DNA of 36,948 bases from Candidatus Phocaeicola faecipullorum (GCA_018884025.1 JAHLFB010000262.1:1-36948); one strand, 5' to 3'. Shown: positions 25,641-35,476, numbered from the stretch's first letter. Made by a program: numbers and translations. Notes: a model not told the origin generated them from the letters alone.

Positions 25641-27452
25641 ATGAAAAAGAAATATATATCAATATTTGCCGGTCTGATGCTTGGATTGACAAGTTGCGTA
25701 AATACATTCCTCGACCTCGATCCATTGGATCAGAGAACGGATGCCATTTACTTTAAGAAAGCTGAAGATTTCAAAAACTATTCTGCTTCTTTCTATGGAC
25801 AACTCTTAGGATGGAGAACGCCATACGGAAGTTTCTCAATATACAACTTTATGGATGCCTCTACAGACCTTGCCGCTAACTTTATGGCATCAAGTGATGT
25901 GGGTAGAGGAACTATAATGGTACCTACAAATGATGACAGATGGACAAAATGTTATAACTATATCCGTACGGTAAATATCCTGCTGCAAAAAGCGGAAGAT
26001 TACTCTGGAGATAAATCTGAAATAGCTCAATACATAGCTGAAGCTTATTTCTTTAGAGCCTACAACATGTTTATGCTGCTTAAAACATTTGGAGGTGTAC
26101 CTATTGTAACAACAGTTATGGACACAGATTCACCAGAACTTATGGCTCCACGTAACAGCAGATACGAGGTAACAGACCAGATTCTTGCCGACCTGACTAA
26201 AGCTATTCCTGACCTTCCTATTGAACAGAGTATTCCTGCTGAGGAGAAAGGACGTGTGAGTCAATGGGCTGCTAAAGCTTTTAAAGCAAGGGTATTGCTT
26301 TATGAGGCAACTTGGAGAAAATACAACGGAACATCTACTGACTTTGAAGGTTCAAAAGGACCTGAAAAGGACCAGATAAATGAATTCCTTGATGAGGCAA
26401 TTCTTCTTTCGGAAGACGTAATAAATAATGGTGGCTACAGAATATGGAATCAGAACAGCAACGGTAGCATACCTAACCAGAGCAGTTACTATCTGTTCAA
26501 TCTTGAGGATGCGGGAAGTAATCCTGCCGGACTGACAAAAGAATCGAATAATGAATTCATACTCTATGGCGTATATGATGTTGTTCTACGTCCGGGAAAT
26601 ATCAACCTAAGTCATACTGTAGGACAGATGTACCCAAGCCGTAAAATGATTGACATGTATTTATGTAAAGACGGACTGCCTATAGAATATTCTACTTTGT
26701 TTCAAGGATATCATAATACAGGCGATGAATATAAAAACCGTGATTATCGTTTGAAAAACTATACAAACCAAGGAAATGACATCACTTCAGGCTCTGTAAA
26801 ATTAACAACAGGTTTACCAGGTTATGGATGCTCGAAGTTTTATTCGTATAATTATCCTGATTATAGAAGAGAAAAGGAAGAATCGGCCAATTATCCTGTA
26901 CTAAGACTTGCAGAGGTATATCTTAATTATGCGGAAGCATGCTATGAAAGATATGGCGAGGTTACAAATGCCCAACTTGACGGTATAAACGAGTTGCGTT
27001 CAAGAGGTGGTGTCGCATCATTGACCAACGAGTTTATTGCGGATTGTCAGTCTAAAGGCTATGAGATGGATATGCTTTCTGAAATAAGAAGAGAAAGAGC
27101 TGTGGAACTCTATATGGAAGGCTTCCGTTTTGACGACCTTAAAAGATGGGGTATAGCAGAATCAGCCTTGAATGCTTCACGTTGCGGTATGGTAGTAGGC
27201 GGTGATGGATACGAAACTGAATTTATGACATCTGATGGTACAATAAAGAAAGATTCAGACGGTAATGATATGTATAAACCGGGAACATATCCATGGGGCG
27301 TAGAAAAGGTTAAGACAGGAGAAGGTGAATTGACCTGCGTAGTAATAAGCAGCAAGAGCAACCACACTTTCCAAAAGAAACATTATCTTTGGCCTATACC
27401 TCAGAAACAGATAGAACTAAATCCGAATTTGAAGCAGAATCCGGGATATTAA
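25641..27452 (+). CDS. susD: SusD-family outer-membrane nutrient-binding lipoprotein (right-hand PUL)
   Basis: A 603-residue SusD/RagB lipoprotein that lids the preceding SusC channel. The signal peptide ends in lipobox GLTSC (Cys19), followed by VNTFLDLDPLDQ, a standard SusD mature start. The N-terminal TPR-like helices include AEAYFFRAYNMFMLLKTFGGVPIV, and the C-terminal region carries YPVLRLAEVYLNYAEACYERYG, RRERAVELYMEGFRFDDLKRW and the ending YLWPIPQKQIELNPNLKQNPGY. It is longer than the left-hand SusD, mostly by insertions in the middle (about 255-330) and before the C-terminus. It is cotranscribed with susC and the two IPT/TIG lipoproteins. Confidence 0.95.
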   Translation: MKKKYISIFAGLMLGLTSCVNTFLDLDPLDQRTDAIYFKKAEDFKNYSASFYGQLLGWRTPYGSFSIYNFMDASTDLAANFMASSDVGRGTIMVPTNDDRWTKCYNYIRTVNILLQKAEDYSGDKSEIAQYIAEAYFFRAYNMFMLLKTFGGVPIVTTVMDTDSPELMAPRNSRYEVTDQILADLTKAIPDLPIEQSIPAEEKGRVSQWAAKAFKARVLLYEATWRKYNGTSTDFEGSKGPEKDQINEFLDEAILLSEDVINNGGYRIWNQNSNGSIPNQSSYYLFNLEDAGSNPAGLTKESNNEFILYGVYDVVLRPGNINLSHTVGQMYPSRKMIDMYLCKDGLPIEYSTLFQGYHNTGDEYKNRDYRLKNYTNQGNDITSGSVKLTTGLPGYGCSKFYSYNYPDYRREKEESANYPVLRLAEVYLNYAEACYERYGEVTNAQLDGINELRSRGGVASLTNEFIADCQSKGYEMDMLSEIRRERAVELYMEGFRFDDLKRWGIAESALNASRCGMVVGGDGYETEFMTSDGTIKKDSDGNDMYKPGTYPWGVEKVKTGEGELTCVVISSKSNHTFQKKHYLWPIPQKQIELNPNLKQNPGY

Positions 27453-27483
27453 TAAGATTTTTAATATAAATTCTTAAGAAGAT

Positions 27484-28677
27484 ATGAGAAATTTATTCAA
27501 TAACAATATAAAAGGGGTATTCCTGAGTGTGTTGGCTCTTTTATCTTCCGGATGTGAACCGGAAGCTAACATAAAGGAATATGTTTATCCTGCTCCAGTA
27601 ATAACAGAAGTAAGTCCATTGGAGGGCTATGAAGGCGACCAGGTTATTATCATTGGAGAAGATTTTGGCGATAGAGTAGAGGCTGTTTCGGTAGATTTTG
27701 GCGGAATACCTGTAGAGAATATCTACTCATGTAAAAATAATATGCTTGTAGTGCAAGTACCCGAAGGAGCACAAAGCGGTAAAGTAGGCGTAACCGTGTG
27801 GACAAACAAAACGAACTCAGAATCAGACTTCAAAGTAATACCAACCCCCTCTATTATCAGTATGACTTCTGATAATCCCTCTGGTAATCTTTTTGCACAA
27901 GGTGGTGATAAAATAACTGTAAGAGGGGTTAATTTTGGTGAAGATGCTTCAAAATTCAAAGCTTATGTTAATGAAACGGAGGCAGTTATCTTATCTGCAT
28001 CTAATACAGAAATTATTTTGGAATATCCTTCTGGCATAACTTCAGGTATAGTGTATCTGGACTTGAACGGATATAAACTTGAAGGTTCTGCATTCATTGA
28101 TTCTTCAATTGAGGGAGATGTTACAAGCCTTTTCATAAAGAACTATAAGCAACCATTCTTGAGAAGTGATATAACAGACGGAGAATGGGGTACTGCAATG
28201 TATTGGAATACTACATCCGGATTTGGAAGTTCATTGAATTTCCCTTTAGGAAATACTGACGGATTTATTGCAATACAGGCAGGTGATGGTCAGGGAATAA
28301 AGGATAATGCATCATTATATCAGAATACGACACTTCCATCAGGTAAGTATAAATTCACGATAAATGTGGAAGAAAATACTAAAGTAACAGGACGTTACGG
28401 CTGTGTTTTTGCTGTGGCCAATGGAAGTACCCTTCCAGGATTAGATTCTGAAAAGGATGTAAATGGAGTTAAGCAGTTTACATATACAGAAGAACATACA
28501 GAACTGTTGGGATATGTGCAGATAACTACTAACACAATATCTGAACCTGTAACTTATACTCTGGAACTGAATTTGACTGAAACAAAATCCGTCGCTATAG
28601 GATTTGTGGCAATGTTCCACGGAACTAACAGCTTAAAAATATCAGAGATAAAAATAGAAAGAAGTATTAATCAATAA
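27484..28677 (+). CDS. IPT/TIG surface glycan-binding lipoprotein, short form
   Basis: A 397-residue lipoprotein (lipobox LSSGC, Cys24, followed by EPEAN) likely to bind the PUL's glycan at the surface. Two Ig-like IPT/TIG domains are visible at about 35-116 (PVITEVSPLEGYEGDQVIIIGEDFGD) and 117-205. These act as a rigid stalk in SGBPs of xyloglucan and mixed-linkage-glucan PULs. The C-terminal part (about 215-397) is a beta-rich module that contains SLYQNTTLPSGKYKFTINV and ends in LKISEIKIERS; the next gene ends in a similar module, so it is probably the glycan-binding domain (DUF5013-like). It lies 31 bp after susD and 11 bp before the long form. Confidence 0.82.
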   Translation: MRNLFNNNIKGVFLSVLALLSSGCEPEANIKEYVYPAPVITEVSPLEGYEGDQVIIIGEDFGDRVEAVSVDFGGIPVENIYSCKNNMLVVQVPEGAQSGKVGVTVWTNKTNSESDFKVIPTPSIISMTSDNPSGNLFAQGGDKITVRGVNFGEDASKFKAYVNETEAVILSASNTEIILEYPSGITSGIVYLDLNGYKLEGSAFIDSSIEGDVTSLFIKNYKQPFLRSDITDGEWGTAMYWNTTSGFGSSLNFPLGNTDGFIAIQAGDGQGIKDNASLYQNTTLPSGKYKFTINVEENTKVTGRYGCVFAVANGSTLPGLDSEKDVNGVKQFTYTEEHTELLGYVQITTNTISEPVTYTLELNLTETKSVAIGFVAMFHGTNSLKISEIKIERSINQ

Positions 28678-28688
28678 AATGAATTACA

Positions 28689-30659
28689 ATGAAGATATAT
28701 AGTCTAATAAGTGTAATAGCTCTTTCTTCTGTATTCTATTCATGCGAAAGCGAAATAGATGATAAGATAGTCAACTTGGAAAATCCTGCTTCAGTCAGTG
28801 TCTCTGTTACAGGTATTGATCCTGAATATGGATGGAGAGGTGATCAGTTTAATGTAGTAGGAGAGAATTTTGGAGGAGCAACAAGCTTTTTTAAAGTTTA
28901 TATAGGAAAGAATGAAACAGAGGTCCTTTCATGCAGCGACAAGCAAGTGAAAGTCGTAGTTCCTGAAGACGCTACCAGCGGAAAAGTATATGTAGAGTTT
29001 ATGGGAGATACTATTTCATCAAGTTTCTTTTATAAAGTAATGGGACAACCATCTGTAGAAGCTATGTTCCCATTATTCGGTGAAGATGAAGATACAAAAT
29101 GTTGGACTATGCCGGGCAATGAGATAACACTCATGGGTGAAATGCTTGGAGGAACAAAGGATGATGTTTCGCTTAGATTTAATAAGTCGGCAACTGATGC
29201 TGAAATAACCTCATGGTCTGAAAATGAGATTAAGGTAAAAGTTCCTGCTGATGCACAAAGTGGAGCTATTACACTTAAGATTGGTAGCCAGGAAGTTAAT
29301 ATTCCATACGAGTTACTTCTTGTGAATCCTTTAACCATAGAATCTGTAACTCCGGAAGAGGGATATGCCGGATGTGAAGTTCAAATAATAGGTAAAGGAT
29401 TTGGAGATGCCTCTACTTTGGAAGGAACAAAAGTTTGGTTTGGTGAAAAGGCTGGAACTGTGAAAGATGTGAAAGATGAAACAATAACGGTTTTGGCACC
29501 TCAAAACCTGTCAGAAGGTGAATATGCGATAAAAGTCCTTACTCCGTTCGAGGAAAAGACTTCAGAACTTAAGTATACAGTCAATCCCGATCCTACTGAA
29601 CTCACAGCAAAAGGGGTTGAAGAAGGTTCAGGTTATCTTGGTAACATTATTACCGTTACAGGAAATAATCTTCCGGAATCTGTAGAAGATATTATAGTTA
29701 ATGTCGGTGGTATTGATACAGAAGTTATTGAAAAAACAGAGAATGGATTTAAGGTTAGAATACCTGCTGAGGCTACTACAGGAAAAGGGAATCTGTTATT
29801 CAAGTATGCCGGAAGAAAATTTACGATAGACACCGGGTTTGAGGTAAAGGCAGCTCCTATAGTAAATAAATATGACGTTATTACTGTAAGTGGCGAAACA
29901 TTCACTATTGGCGGAACTAATCTTGATGAATTAAAGGAGAATCTTATTATAAAATTTAATGGAACAGCCATAGGTTCACCTAATATTAATGAAAGTGAGA
30001 TTACATTTACTGTTCCTACAACAGATGAATATCAGGAATCTGTCGAAGTTGAGCTTTCATATGGAGAGAATCTTATAGAACCTATAAAATTCAATGTTGC
30101 TGTTATACCTGCAACTTCAGGAAATAACGATATAACTTCTTGTGTTCTCAAAAATGCAGGTCCAACATTTGAAAATGAAGGTGGAAATGCAAGATATTGG
30201 GAAAAGAACTCCAAATTCTATGGAAATTCGTTGATTACTGTGGAAAATGGCAGTACTTATCTGTCGATGATAGGTAATGGTTCAAATAATTATGACGGAG
30301 CATTGTATCAAAATACTATGCTTCCAAAAGGTGACTATACAGTTACAATAACTGTAGCTGGTGATGATAATGCAGTAGTGGACGCAGGAGGACGTGATGG
30401 TGTGGTATTCGGTATAATGGATGGACATGATATTGAGTTCCCGGCATTAACAGATCAAGGTAGTCCTTGGTATTTTAGTGATAAAACAAATGTTTTGGCT
30501 GAAATGAATATTACAGAAGGTAACAATTCGGTTCCTAATGAACATGCTGTAACTTTCTCACTAATTGAAGCTAAAGAAGTAAAAATCGGTTTTGCAACAA
30601 TGCTCAACCCTAATAATTACCTGTATATCTCACAAATAAAGATTGAACGTACTAATTGA
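28689..30659 (+). CDS. IPT/TIG surface glycan-binding lipoprotein, long form
   Basis: A 656-residue lipoprotein (lipobox FYSC, Cys19, followed by ESEIDD, a strong surface-export signal). About five IPT/TIG-type Ig domains follow one another at about 33-117, 118-205, 213-303, 304-385 and 386-470; the clearest is IESVTPEEGYAGCEVQIIGKGFGD. The C-terminal module (about 480-656) contains ALYQNTMLPKGDYTVTITV and ends in LYISQIKIERTN, parallel to the preceding protein. The longer stalk would hold the binding module farther from the membrane. The next gene begins within 10 bp of its stop codon, so translation may be coupled. Binding role is inferred from position after susCD and domain makeup. Confidence 0.83.
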   Translation: MKIYSLISVIALSSVFYSCESEIDDKIVNLENPASVSVSVTGIDPEYGWRGDQFNVVGENFGGATSFFKVYIGKNETEVLSCSDKQVKVVVPEDATSGKVYVEFMGDTISSSFFYKVMGQPSVEAMFPLFGEDEDTKCWTMPGNEITLMGEMLGGTKDDVSLRFNKSATDAEITSWSENEIKVKVPADAQSGAITLKIGSQEVNIPYELLLVNPLTIESVTPEEGYAGCEVQIIGKGFGDASTLEGTKVWFGEKAGTVKDVKDETITVLAPQNLSEGEYAIKVLTPFEEKTSELKYTVNPDPTELTAKGVEEGSGYLGNIITVTGNNLPESVEDIIVNVGGIDTEVIEKTENGFKVRIPAEATTGKGNLLFKYAGRKFTIDTGFEVKAAPIVNKYDVITVSGETFTIGGTNLDELKENLIIKFNGTAIGSPNINESEITFTVPTTDEYQESVEVELSYGENLIEPIKFNVAVIPATSGNNDITSCVLKNAGPTFENEGGNARYWEKNSKFYGNSLITVENGSTYLSMIGNGSNNYDGALYQNTMLPKGDYTVTITVAGDDNAVVDAGGRDGVVFGIMDGHDIEFPALTDQGSPWYFSDKTNVLAEMNITEGNNSVPNEHAVTFSLIEAKEVKIGFATMLNPNNYLYISQIKIERTN

Positions 30660-30667
30660 TAATGATT

Positions 30668-31984
30668 ATGAAAACTAAAAATATGCTTTTATTTGGTTTG
30701 TTGTTTTTTGTTTCATCCTGCGGTGATGACATTGACCCTATAGAAAGGGATTGGCAGACACCGTCTGATAATGTTAATGAAGAAATACAACATGACATTA
30801 CTTTAAAACCTGAAGGTACTGCTTTTATTCATCCGGGTGCTTTACATTCTCAAGAAGATATTGATAGAGCAAAGTCTAAAGTCGCTGCTAACGAATCTCC
30901 ATGGATAGACGGATGGGAGAAGATTGTCACTACAGGATTCTTTGATGGCGAACGTAAACCTTCACTGTCTCCAAATGCTACAGTGAAGATAATCAGAGGT
31001 GGTAATACTATCTGGGAACCTGAACCTGATAACTATAATAATGCGGCAAAACAGGCCCATGCTGCGTATCAATATGCGTTAGCATGGAAAATTACTAATG
31101 ATACACAATATGCTCAAGCTGCAATAAATATTCTGAATGCATGGGCTCAAACATGTAAGTCACTTAATGGTGACTCCAATGTTTCATTGGCAGCAGGATT
31201 ATACGGATATCAGTTTGCAAATGCCGGAGAACTAATGAGAGATTATGCCGGATGGGCAGCAGAAGATTTGGCTGCATATCAAAAATGGATGGTTGATGTG
31301 TTCTATAAAGTAAATAATGATTTCCTGGTGAGACATCACGATGCTGATGTTATGAACTATTGGGCTAACTGGGATCTTGCAAATATTGCTTCAATGTTGG
31401 CAATAGGTATCCTTGCAGACAATAGAAGTATATATAACCAGGCTGTTGAGTACCTTTTGGAAGGTGAAGGTAACGGATGTCTGAAAAATACAATCGTACA
31501 TGTATTCGATGGAGATAATGAAGGATTGGCTCAGATACAGGAATCCGGTCGTGACCAGGGACATGCTACTTTGGTAATTGGACTGTTAGGAGTAATAGCA
31601 CAACAGACATGGAACCAAGGGGATGATTTCTATGGATATAACGATAATGTTATACTAAAGGCTTCTGAATATACTGCCAAGTATAATGTAGCCATGCTTG
31701 ATGTCCCGTTTGTGTATTATAACAACCCAATACATGGACTACATACAACGATAGCCGAAGACCAAAGGGGAAAACAAAGACCAATGTGGGAAGTATTATA
31801 TGCCCATTATTCATCAGTGAAAAATGTAGAACCTAAATGGACACAATATACACTTATGGGCGTTAACCAGCAACGCCCGGAAACATGTGCAAATGCAAGT
31901 ACAGGTGGAGGAGATTTGGACTTGTTAGGCTGTGGTACACTGATGTATGCAAGACAGACTACTGTAGAAAGCCCCGTTGAATAA
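30668..31984 (+). CDS. Alginate-lyase-fold polysaccharide lyase lipoprotein (PL38-like)
   Basis: A 438-residue lipoprotein expected to cleave a uronate polymer at the cell surface. I start at 30668; an ATG at 30662 and a TTG at 30656 are in frame but add nothing to the signal peptide. Lipobox VSSC (Cys18) is followed by GDDID. The rest is helical, with an alginate_lyase-type (PF05426) alpha/alpha barrel: KQAHAAYQYALAWKITND, MNYWANWDLANIASMLAIG with Asn230 and Asn234, and QESGRDQGHATL with Arg295 and His299. These are the conserved polar positions of the PL5/PL38 group. PL38 members act on glucuronan or alginate-type polymers; the true substrate here is not determined. It is cotranscribed with the SGBPs and the GH51 enzyme. 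Confidence 0.75.
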   Translation: MKTKNMLLFGLLFFVSSCGDDIDPIERDWQTPSDNVNEEIQHDITLKPEGTAFIHPGALHSQEDIDRAKSKVAANESPWIDGWEKIVTTGFFDGERKPSLSPNATVKIIRGGNTIWEPEPDNYNNAAKQAHAAYQYALAWKITNDTQYAQAAINILNAWAQTCKSLNGDSNVSLAAGLYGYQFANAGELMRDYAGWAAEDLAAYQKWMVDVFYKVNNDFLVRHHDADVMNYWANWDLANIASMLAIGILADNRSIYNQAVEYLLEGEGNGCLKNTIVHVFDGDNEGLAQIQESGRDQGHATLVIGLLGVIAQQTWNQGDDFYGYNDNVILKASEYTAKYNVAMLDVPFVYYNNPIHGLHTTIAEDQRGKQRPMWEVLYAHYSSVKNVEPKWTQYTLMGVNQQRPETCANASTGGGDLDLLGCGTLMYARQTTVESPVE

Positions 31985-32006
31985 AGATTAACAATGTTTA
32001 TAAACC

Positions 32007-33977
32007 ATGAAAAACAAGAATACATACATGGCTATTGTGCTGTCGCTACTGGCAGCCAATAGCTCTTTTATGGCTAAAGAAAATGTTATGACTGTGCATG
32101 CCAACAAAATAATATCTGACGTAAGTCCTACAATGTACGGACTATTCTTTGAGGATATAAATTTTGGGGCAGACGGAGGTTTATATGCGGAATTAGTGAA
32201 AAACAGATCATTTGAGTTTACGCAGAATCTGATGGGATGGAACATATTCGGAAATGTAACTCTTATGAATGACGGACCGTTTAACCGTAATCCTCACTAT
32301 GTACGCTTAGGCAAATCCGCTCATCCACATAAACATTCCGGAATAGAAAATGAAGGATTCTTCGGGATGGGACTTAAAGCCGGTAATGAATATCGTTTCT
32401 CTGTTTGGGCAAGAGGTAAAGGACAAAGAATCAGAGTTGAACTTATTGATAATGACAGCATGGGTGAAACTCAAGTTATCACTTCTAAGAAACTGGAAAT
32501 TAGTTCTGACGACTGGAAGAAATATCAGATTATCCTGAAACCGGAAGTGGAAGAAAAGAAAGCTCACCTTCGTATATTTCTTGAAACAGAAGGTAATGTT
32601 GATTTGGAGCATGTTTCATTATTCCCTGTTGACACATGGAAAAACAGGGAAAACGGATTAAGAAAGGATTTGGTACAGGCTTTGGCTGATTTGTCGCCGG
32701 ACGTATTCAGATTTCCGGGAGGATGCATAGTGGAAGGTACTGACATGGGCAACCGATATCAATGGAAAGAGACTGTGGGGCAAGTGGAAAACAGACCTAC
32801 AAACGAGAACAGATGGCACTATACTTTCCCTCACAGATTCTTTCCGGACTACTTTCAATCATACGGTTTGGGATTCTATGAGTATTTTCAGTTATCAGAA
32901 GATATAGGTGCAGAACCTTTGCCTATACTGAATTGTGGACTATTGTGTCAATATCAGAATAATGATGACTGTCAGATTCCGGCAGACAGCCTTGATTTAT
33001 TTGTGCAGGATGCTTTGGACCTGATAGAATTTGCCAATGGGGATATTAACACCAAATGGGGAAAACTTAGAGCTGAAATGGGGCATCCTGAACCATTTAA
33101 CCTTAAGTATCTTGGTATTGGTAACGAACAATGGGGGCAGATATATGTGGATAGGCTGAAAGTTTTTGTAGATGTTATTAGAAAACAGCATCCTGAAATT
33201 AAAATTGCAGGTTCGTCAGGACCATATCCTGAAGGCGAAGAGTTCGAATATTTATGGAAAGGTATGAAAGAACTGAAAGTTGATTTAGTTGATGAACACT
33301 TCTATCGTCCTGACAACTGGTTTATCTCGCAGGGGAAACGATATGACAATTATGACAGAAAAGGCCCTAAAGTATTTGCAGGAGAATATGCATGTCATGT
33401 TCCTGGAAAGAAATGGAATCATTTCCGTGCTGCATTACTTGAAGCTGCATTCATGACAGGACTGGAAAGAAATGCAGATATGGTAAGGATGGCAACCTAT
33501 GCTCCTCTGCTTGCACATATCGACGGATGGCAATGGCGTCCTGACTTAATATGGTTCGACAATCTGTCAGTAATGAAGACTTGTAGCTATTATGTCCAGC
33601 AGCTTTATGCAACAAATAAAGGAACACACTCGCTGAAACTTACTATGGACGGTAATGTTGTATGTGGCGATAAAGAACAGAACGGATTATTTGCAAGTGC
33701 CGTATGGGATGAAAACAATAAAACATATATTGTTAAAGTAGTAAATACATCAGAAAACGCACAAGATATCAAGATTGACTTCAAAGGACTAAAGAAAAAA
33801 CTTCAAACGAAAGGTGAGTGTATATTGCTGCATTCTGAAAAGATGGAAGCTGAAAATACACTTGAGAACCCTAATCTGATAGTTCCTAAGAAAGCAGATG
33901 TAATGGTAGAAAAGAATGCAATAAACGACATTCTGCCGCCTATGTCATTTATGGTATATAAACTGACTGCTATTTGA
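32007..33977 (+). CDS. GH51 alpha-L-arabinofuranosidase
   Basis: A 656-residue periplasmic enzyme that removes alpha-L-arabinofuranose side groups from arabinan, arabinogalactan or arabinoxylan fragments. The signal peptide is about 1-23 with no lipobox. The N-terminal segment ISDVSPTMYGLFFEDINFGADGGLYAELVKNRSFEF is typical. A CBM4_9-like beta-sandwich is inserted at about 75-215. The barrel shows DVFRFPGGCIVEG, the acid/base Glu374 in LGIGNEQWG and the nucleophile Glu430 in VDEHFYRPDNW. The C-terminal beta domain (about 500-656) is complete. Length fits the bacterial GH51 group with a CBM insertion. It lies 22 bp after the lyase gene and is followed closely by the GH28-like gene. Confidence 0.93.
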   Translation: MKNKNTYMAIVLSLLAANSSFMAKENVMTVHANKIISDVSPTMYGLFFEDINFGADGGLYAELVKNRSFEFTQNLMGWNIFGNVTLMNDGPFNRNPHYVRLGKSAHPHKHSGIENEGFFGMGLKAGNEYRFSVWARGKGQRIRVELIDNDSMGETQVITSKKLEISSDDWKKYQIILKPEVEEKKAHLRIFLETEGNVDLEHVSLFPVDTWKNRENGLRKDLVQALADLSPDVFRFPGGCIVEGTDMGNRYQWKETVGQVENRPTNENRWHYTFPHRFFPDYFQSYGLGFYEYFQLSEDIGAEPLPILNCGLLCQYQNNDDCQIPADSLDLFVQDALDLIEFANGDINTKWGKLRAEMGHPEPFNLKYLGIGNEQWGQIYVDRLKVFVDVIRKQHPEIKIAGSSGPYPEGEEFEYLWKGMKELKVDLVDEHFYRPDNWFISQGKRYDNYDRKGPKVFAGEYACHVPGKKWNHFRAALLEAAFMTGLERNADMVRMATYAPLLAHIDGWQWRPDLIWFDNLSVMKTCSYYVQQLYATNKGTHSLKLTMDGNVVCGDKEQNGLFASAVWDENNKTYIVKVVNTSENAQDIKIDFKGLKKKLQTKGECILLHSEKMEAENTLENPNLIVPKKADVMVEKNAINDILPPMSFMVYKLTAI

Positions 33978-34006
33978 TGTATGATCTTATAATTGAATAT
34001 TTTAAT

Positions 34007-35404
34007 ATGATGAAGAATAGATTTATTGTAACGATATGCTTATTGCTTACCGTTACATTTACAATTAACGCACAACTTTATACTTATCCGGAAGGTCTTA
34101 GAACAGGAATTCCTCATAATGATGACTTTACCGTAAGGGTAAGGACTAAAGGGGGAGAATGGAAGGAGACTTTCGAGTATAAAGTACAAGTGGATATGGA
34201 CAGGGTGCAGGATGCGTCTATGGTACAGTTCGACATGAACGAGCCTGTGGAGGTAATGGTGAAGAAGAACAACGGGATTATCCAGACTGTGGATATCAGA
34301 CCAAAATCGAAAGGTGTTGAGTATAAACAGGTGGAAAATTGTATTCTGTTTACTCTTGACAAACCGCAGTATCTTTCTGTGGAATTCAATGGTGACCGTC
34401 TGCACAATCTACATCTGTTTGCAAATCCTGTAGAGAAAGAAGTTTATACAGAAAGCAAGGAAGGGGTGATGTATTTCGGTCCGGGAACTCACAGACCCAA
34501 AGACCTTCCTAACAATCAGATAAGTATTCCAAGCAATACTACAGTGTATCTTGCTCCGGGAGCTGTTGTTGAGGCTAAACTTCTGGTAGACCATGCTGAA
34601 AACGTAAGAATTATAGGTCGTGGTATTATCTATAAAGGTATTAGAGGTATCGAGGTTACAGACTCTAAGAATGTTTATATCGATGGTATTACTGTTATCA
34701 ACCCTGACCATTATTCAATATTCGGAGGTGGTTCCAAGGATATTACAGTAAGAAATTTCAAGGCTTTCAGCTGTCGTGGATGGTCGGACGGTATAGATAT
34801 GATGAGTTGCCAGAATATTGATATCGATAATATCTTTATGCGTAATAGTGACGACTGTATGGCTTTCTATAATCACCGCTGGAACTGGTGGGGTGGTACA
34901 AACAATGTGAATGTGCGTCGTGCTGTGCTTTGGGCTGATATCGCTCATCCTATAAACATTGGTGGCCATGGTGACCCGGAAGCTGAGATAGGTGAGAATA
35001 TAGAAAACCTTTCATTCAAGGATATCGACATATTGGAACACGATGAGGATGATTATCCTTATCAGGGATGTATGGCTGTGGTTTGCGGCGACAAAAATCT
35101 GGCAAGGAACATCTTGTTTGAGGATATACGCATAGAAAGCATTCAGGAGGGTATGATGTTCAATATCCGTGTAAACTATAATCCTAAATACGACAAGGCT
35201 CCCGGACGAGGAATAGACGGACTTACTTTCAGAAACATCAGATTCAACGGCATAGGTGAGAACCGTCCTGTCATTTACGGATTCGATAAAGACAGAATAG
35301 CAAGGAATATCACTTTTGAGGATATATGGATTAACGGAAAGAAACTCAAAGGGCTTGATTATTTCCTGATGAATGAGTTTGTGGAGAATGTTGTTGTAAA
35401 ATGA
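34007..35404 (+). CDS. GH28-like parallel beta-helix glycosidase A
   Basis: A 465-residue exported enzyme of the polygalacturonase-type fold. I start at 34007 (MMKNRFIVTICLLLTVTFTINAQ), a good signal peptide; the frame is open back to a TTG that overlaps the GH51 stop, but those 11 residues lack signal character. Residues about 25-140 form an N-terminal beta-sandwich, as in GH49 and some GH28 enzymes. The beta-helix follows, with WSDGID (Asp261), NSDDC (Asp282, Asp283) and GGHGD (His321), matching the GH28 catalytic pattern NTD / DD / GHG in order and spacing. It probably cleaves galacturonic- or rhamnogalacturonan-type linkages, but GH49-like specificity cannot be excluded. It is the last gene of the long operon and 29 bp after the GH51 stop. 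Confidence 0.78.
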   Translation: MMKNRFIVTICLLLTVTFTINAQLYTYPEGLRTGIPHNDDFTVRVRTKGGEWKETFEYKVQVDMDRVQDASMVQFDMNEPVEVMVKKNNGIIQTVDIRPKSKGVEYKQVENCILFTLDKPQYLSVEFNGDRLHNLHLFANPVEKEVYTESKEGVMYFGPGTHRPKDLPNNQISIPSNTTVYLAPGAVVEAKLLVDHAENVRIIGRGIIYKGIRGIEVTDSKNVYIDGITVINPDHYSIFGGGSKDITVRNFKAFSCRGWSDGIDMMSCQNIDIDNIFMRNSDDCMAFYNHRWNWWGGTNNVNVRRAVLWADIAHPINIGGHGDPEAEIGENIENLSFKDIDILEHDEDDYPYQGCMAVVCGDKNLARNILFEDIRIESIQEGMMFNIRVNYNPKYDKAPGRGIDGLTFRNIRFNGIGENRPVIYGFDKDRIARNITFEDIWINGKKLKGLDYFLMNEFVENVVVK

Positions 35405-35409
35405 TTGTA

Positions 35410-35476
35410 TTGTTACAAGTTAGTCATAGATTGATACATATTTTATATACACAACCAACATACGAGTATAATTTTG
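35410..35476 (+). promoter_or_regulatory. Putative HTCS operator/promoter, copy C (second GH28-like gene)
   Basis: TTGTTAC at 35410-35416 and TTGATAC (one mismatch) at 35431-35437, 21 bp apart, then 31 bp, then the -7 box TAATTTTG at 35469-35476. Predicted start near 35483 gives a leader of about 20 nt. The first half-site lies only 5 bp after the preceding gene's stop codon. Confidence 0.68.

Noticed and set aside
33974-34006. TTG start of GH28-like enzyme A overlapping the GH51 stop codon
   Set aside because: The added 11 residues carry acidic residues ahead of an otherwise complete signal peptide that begins at 34007.
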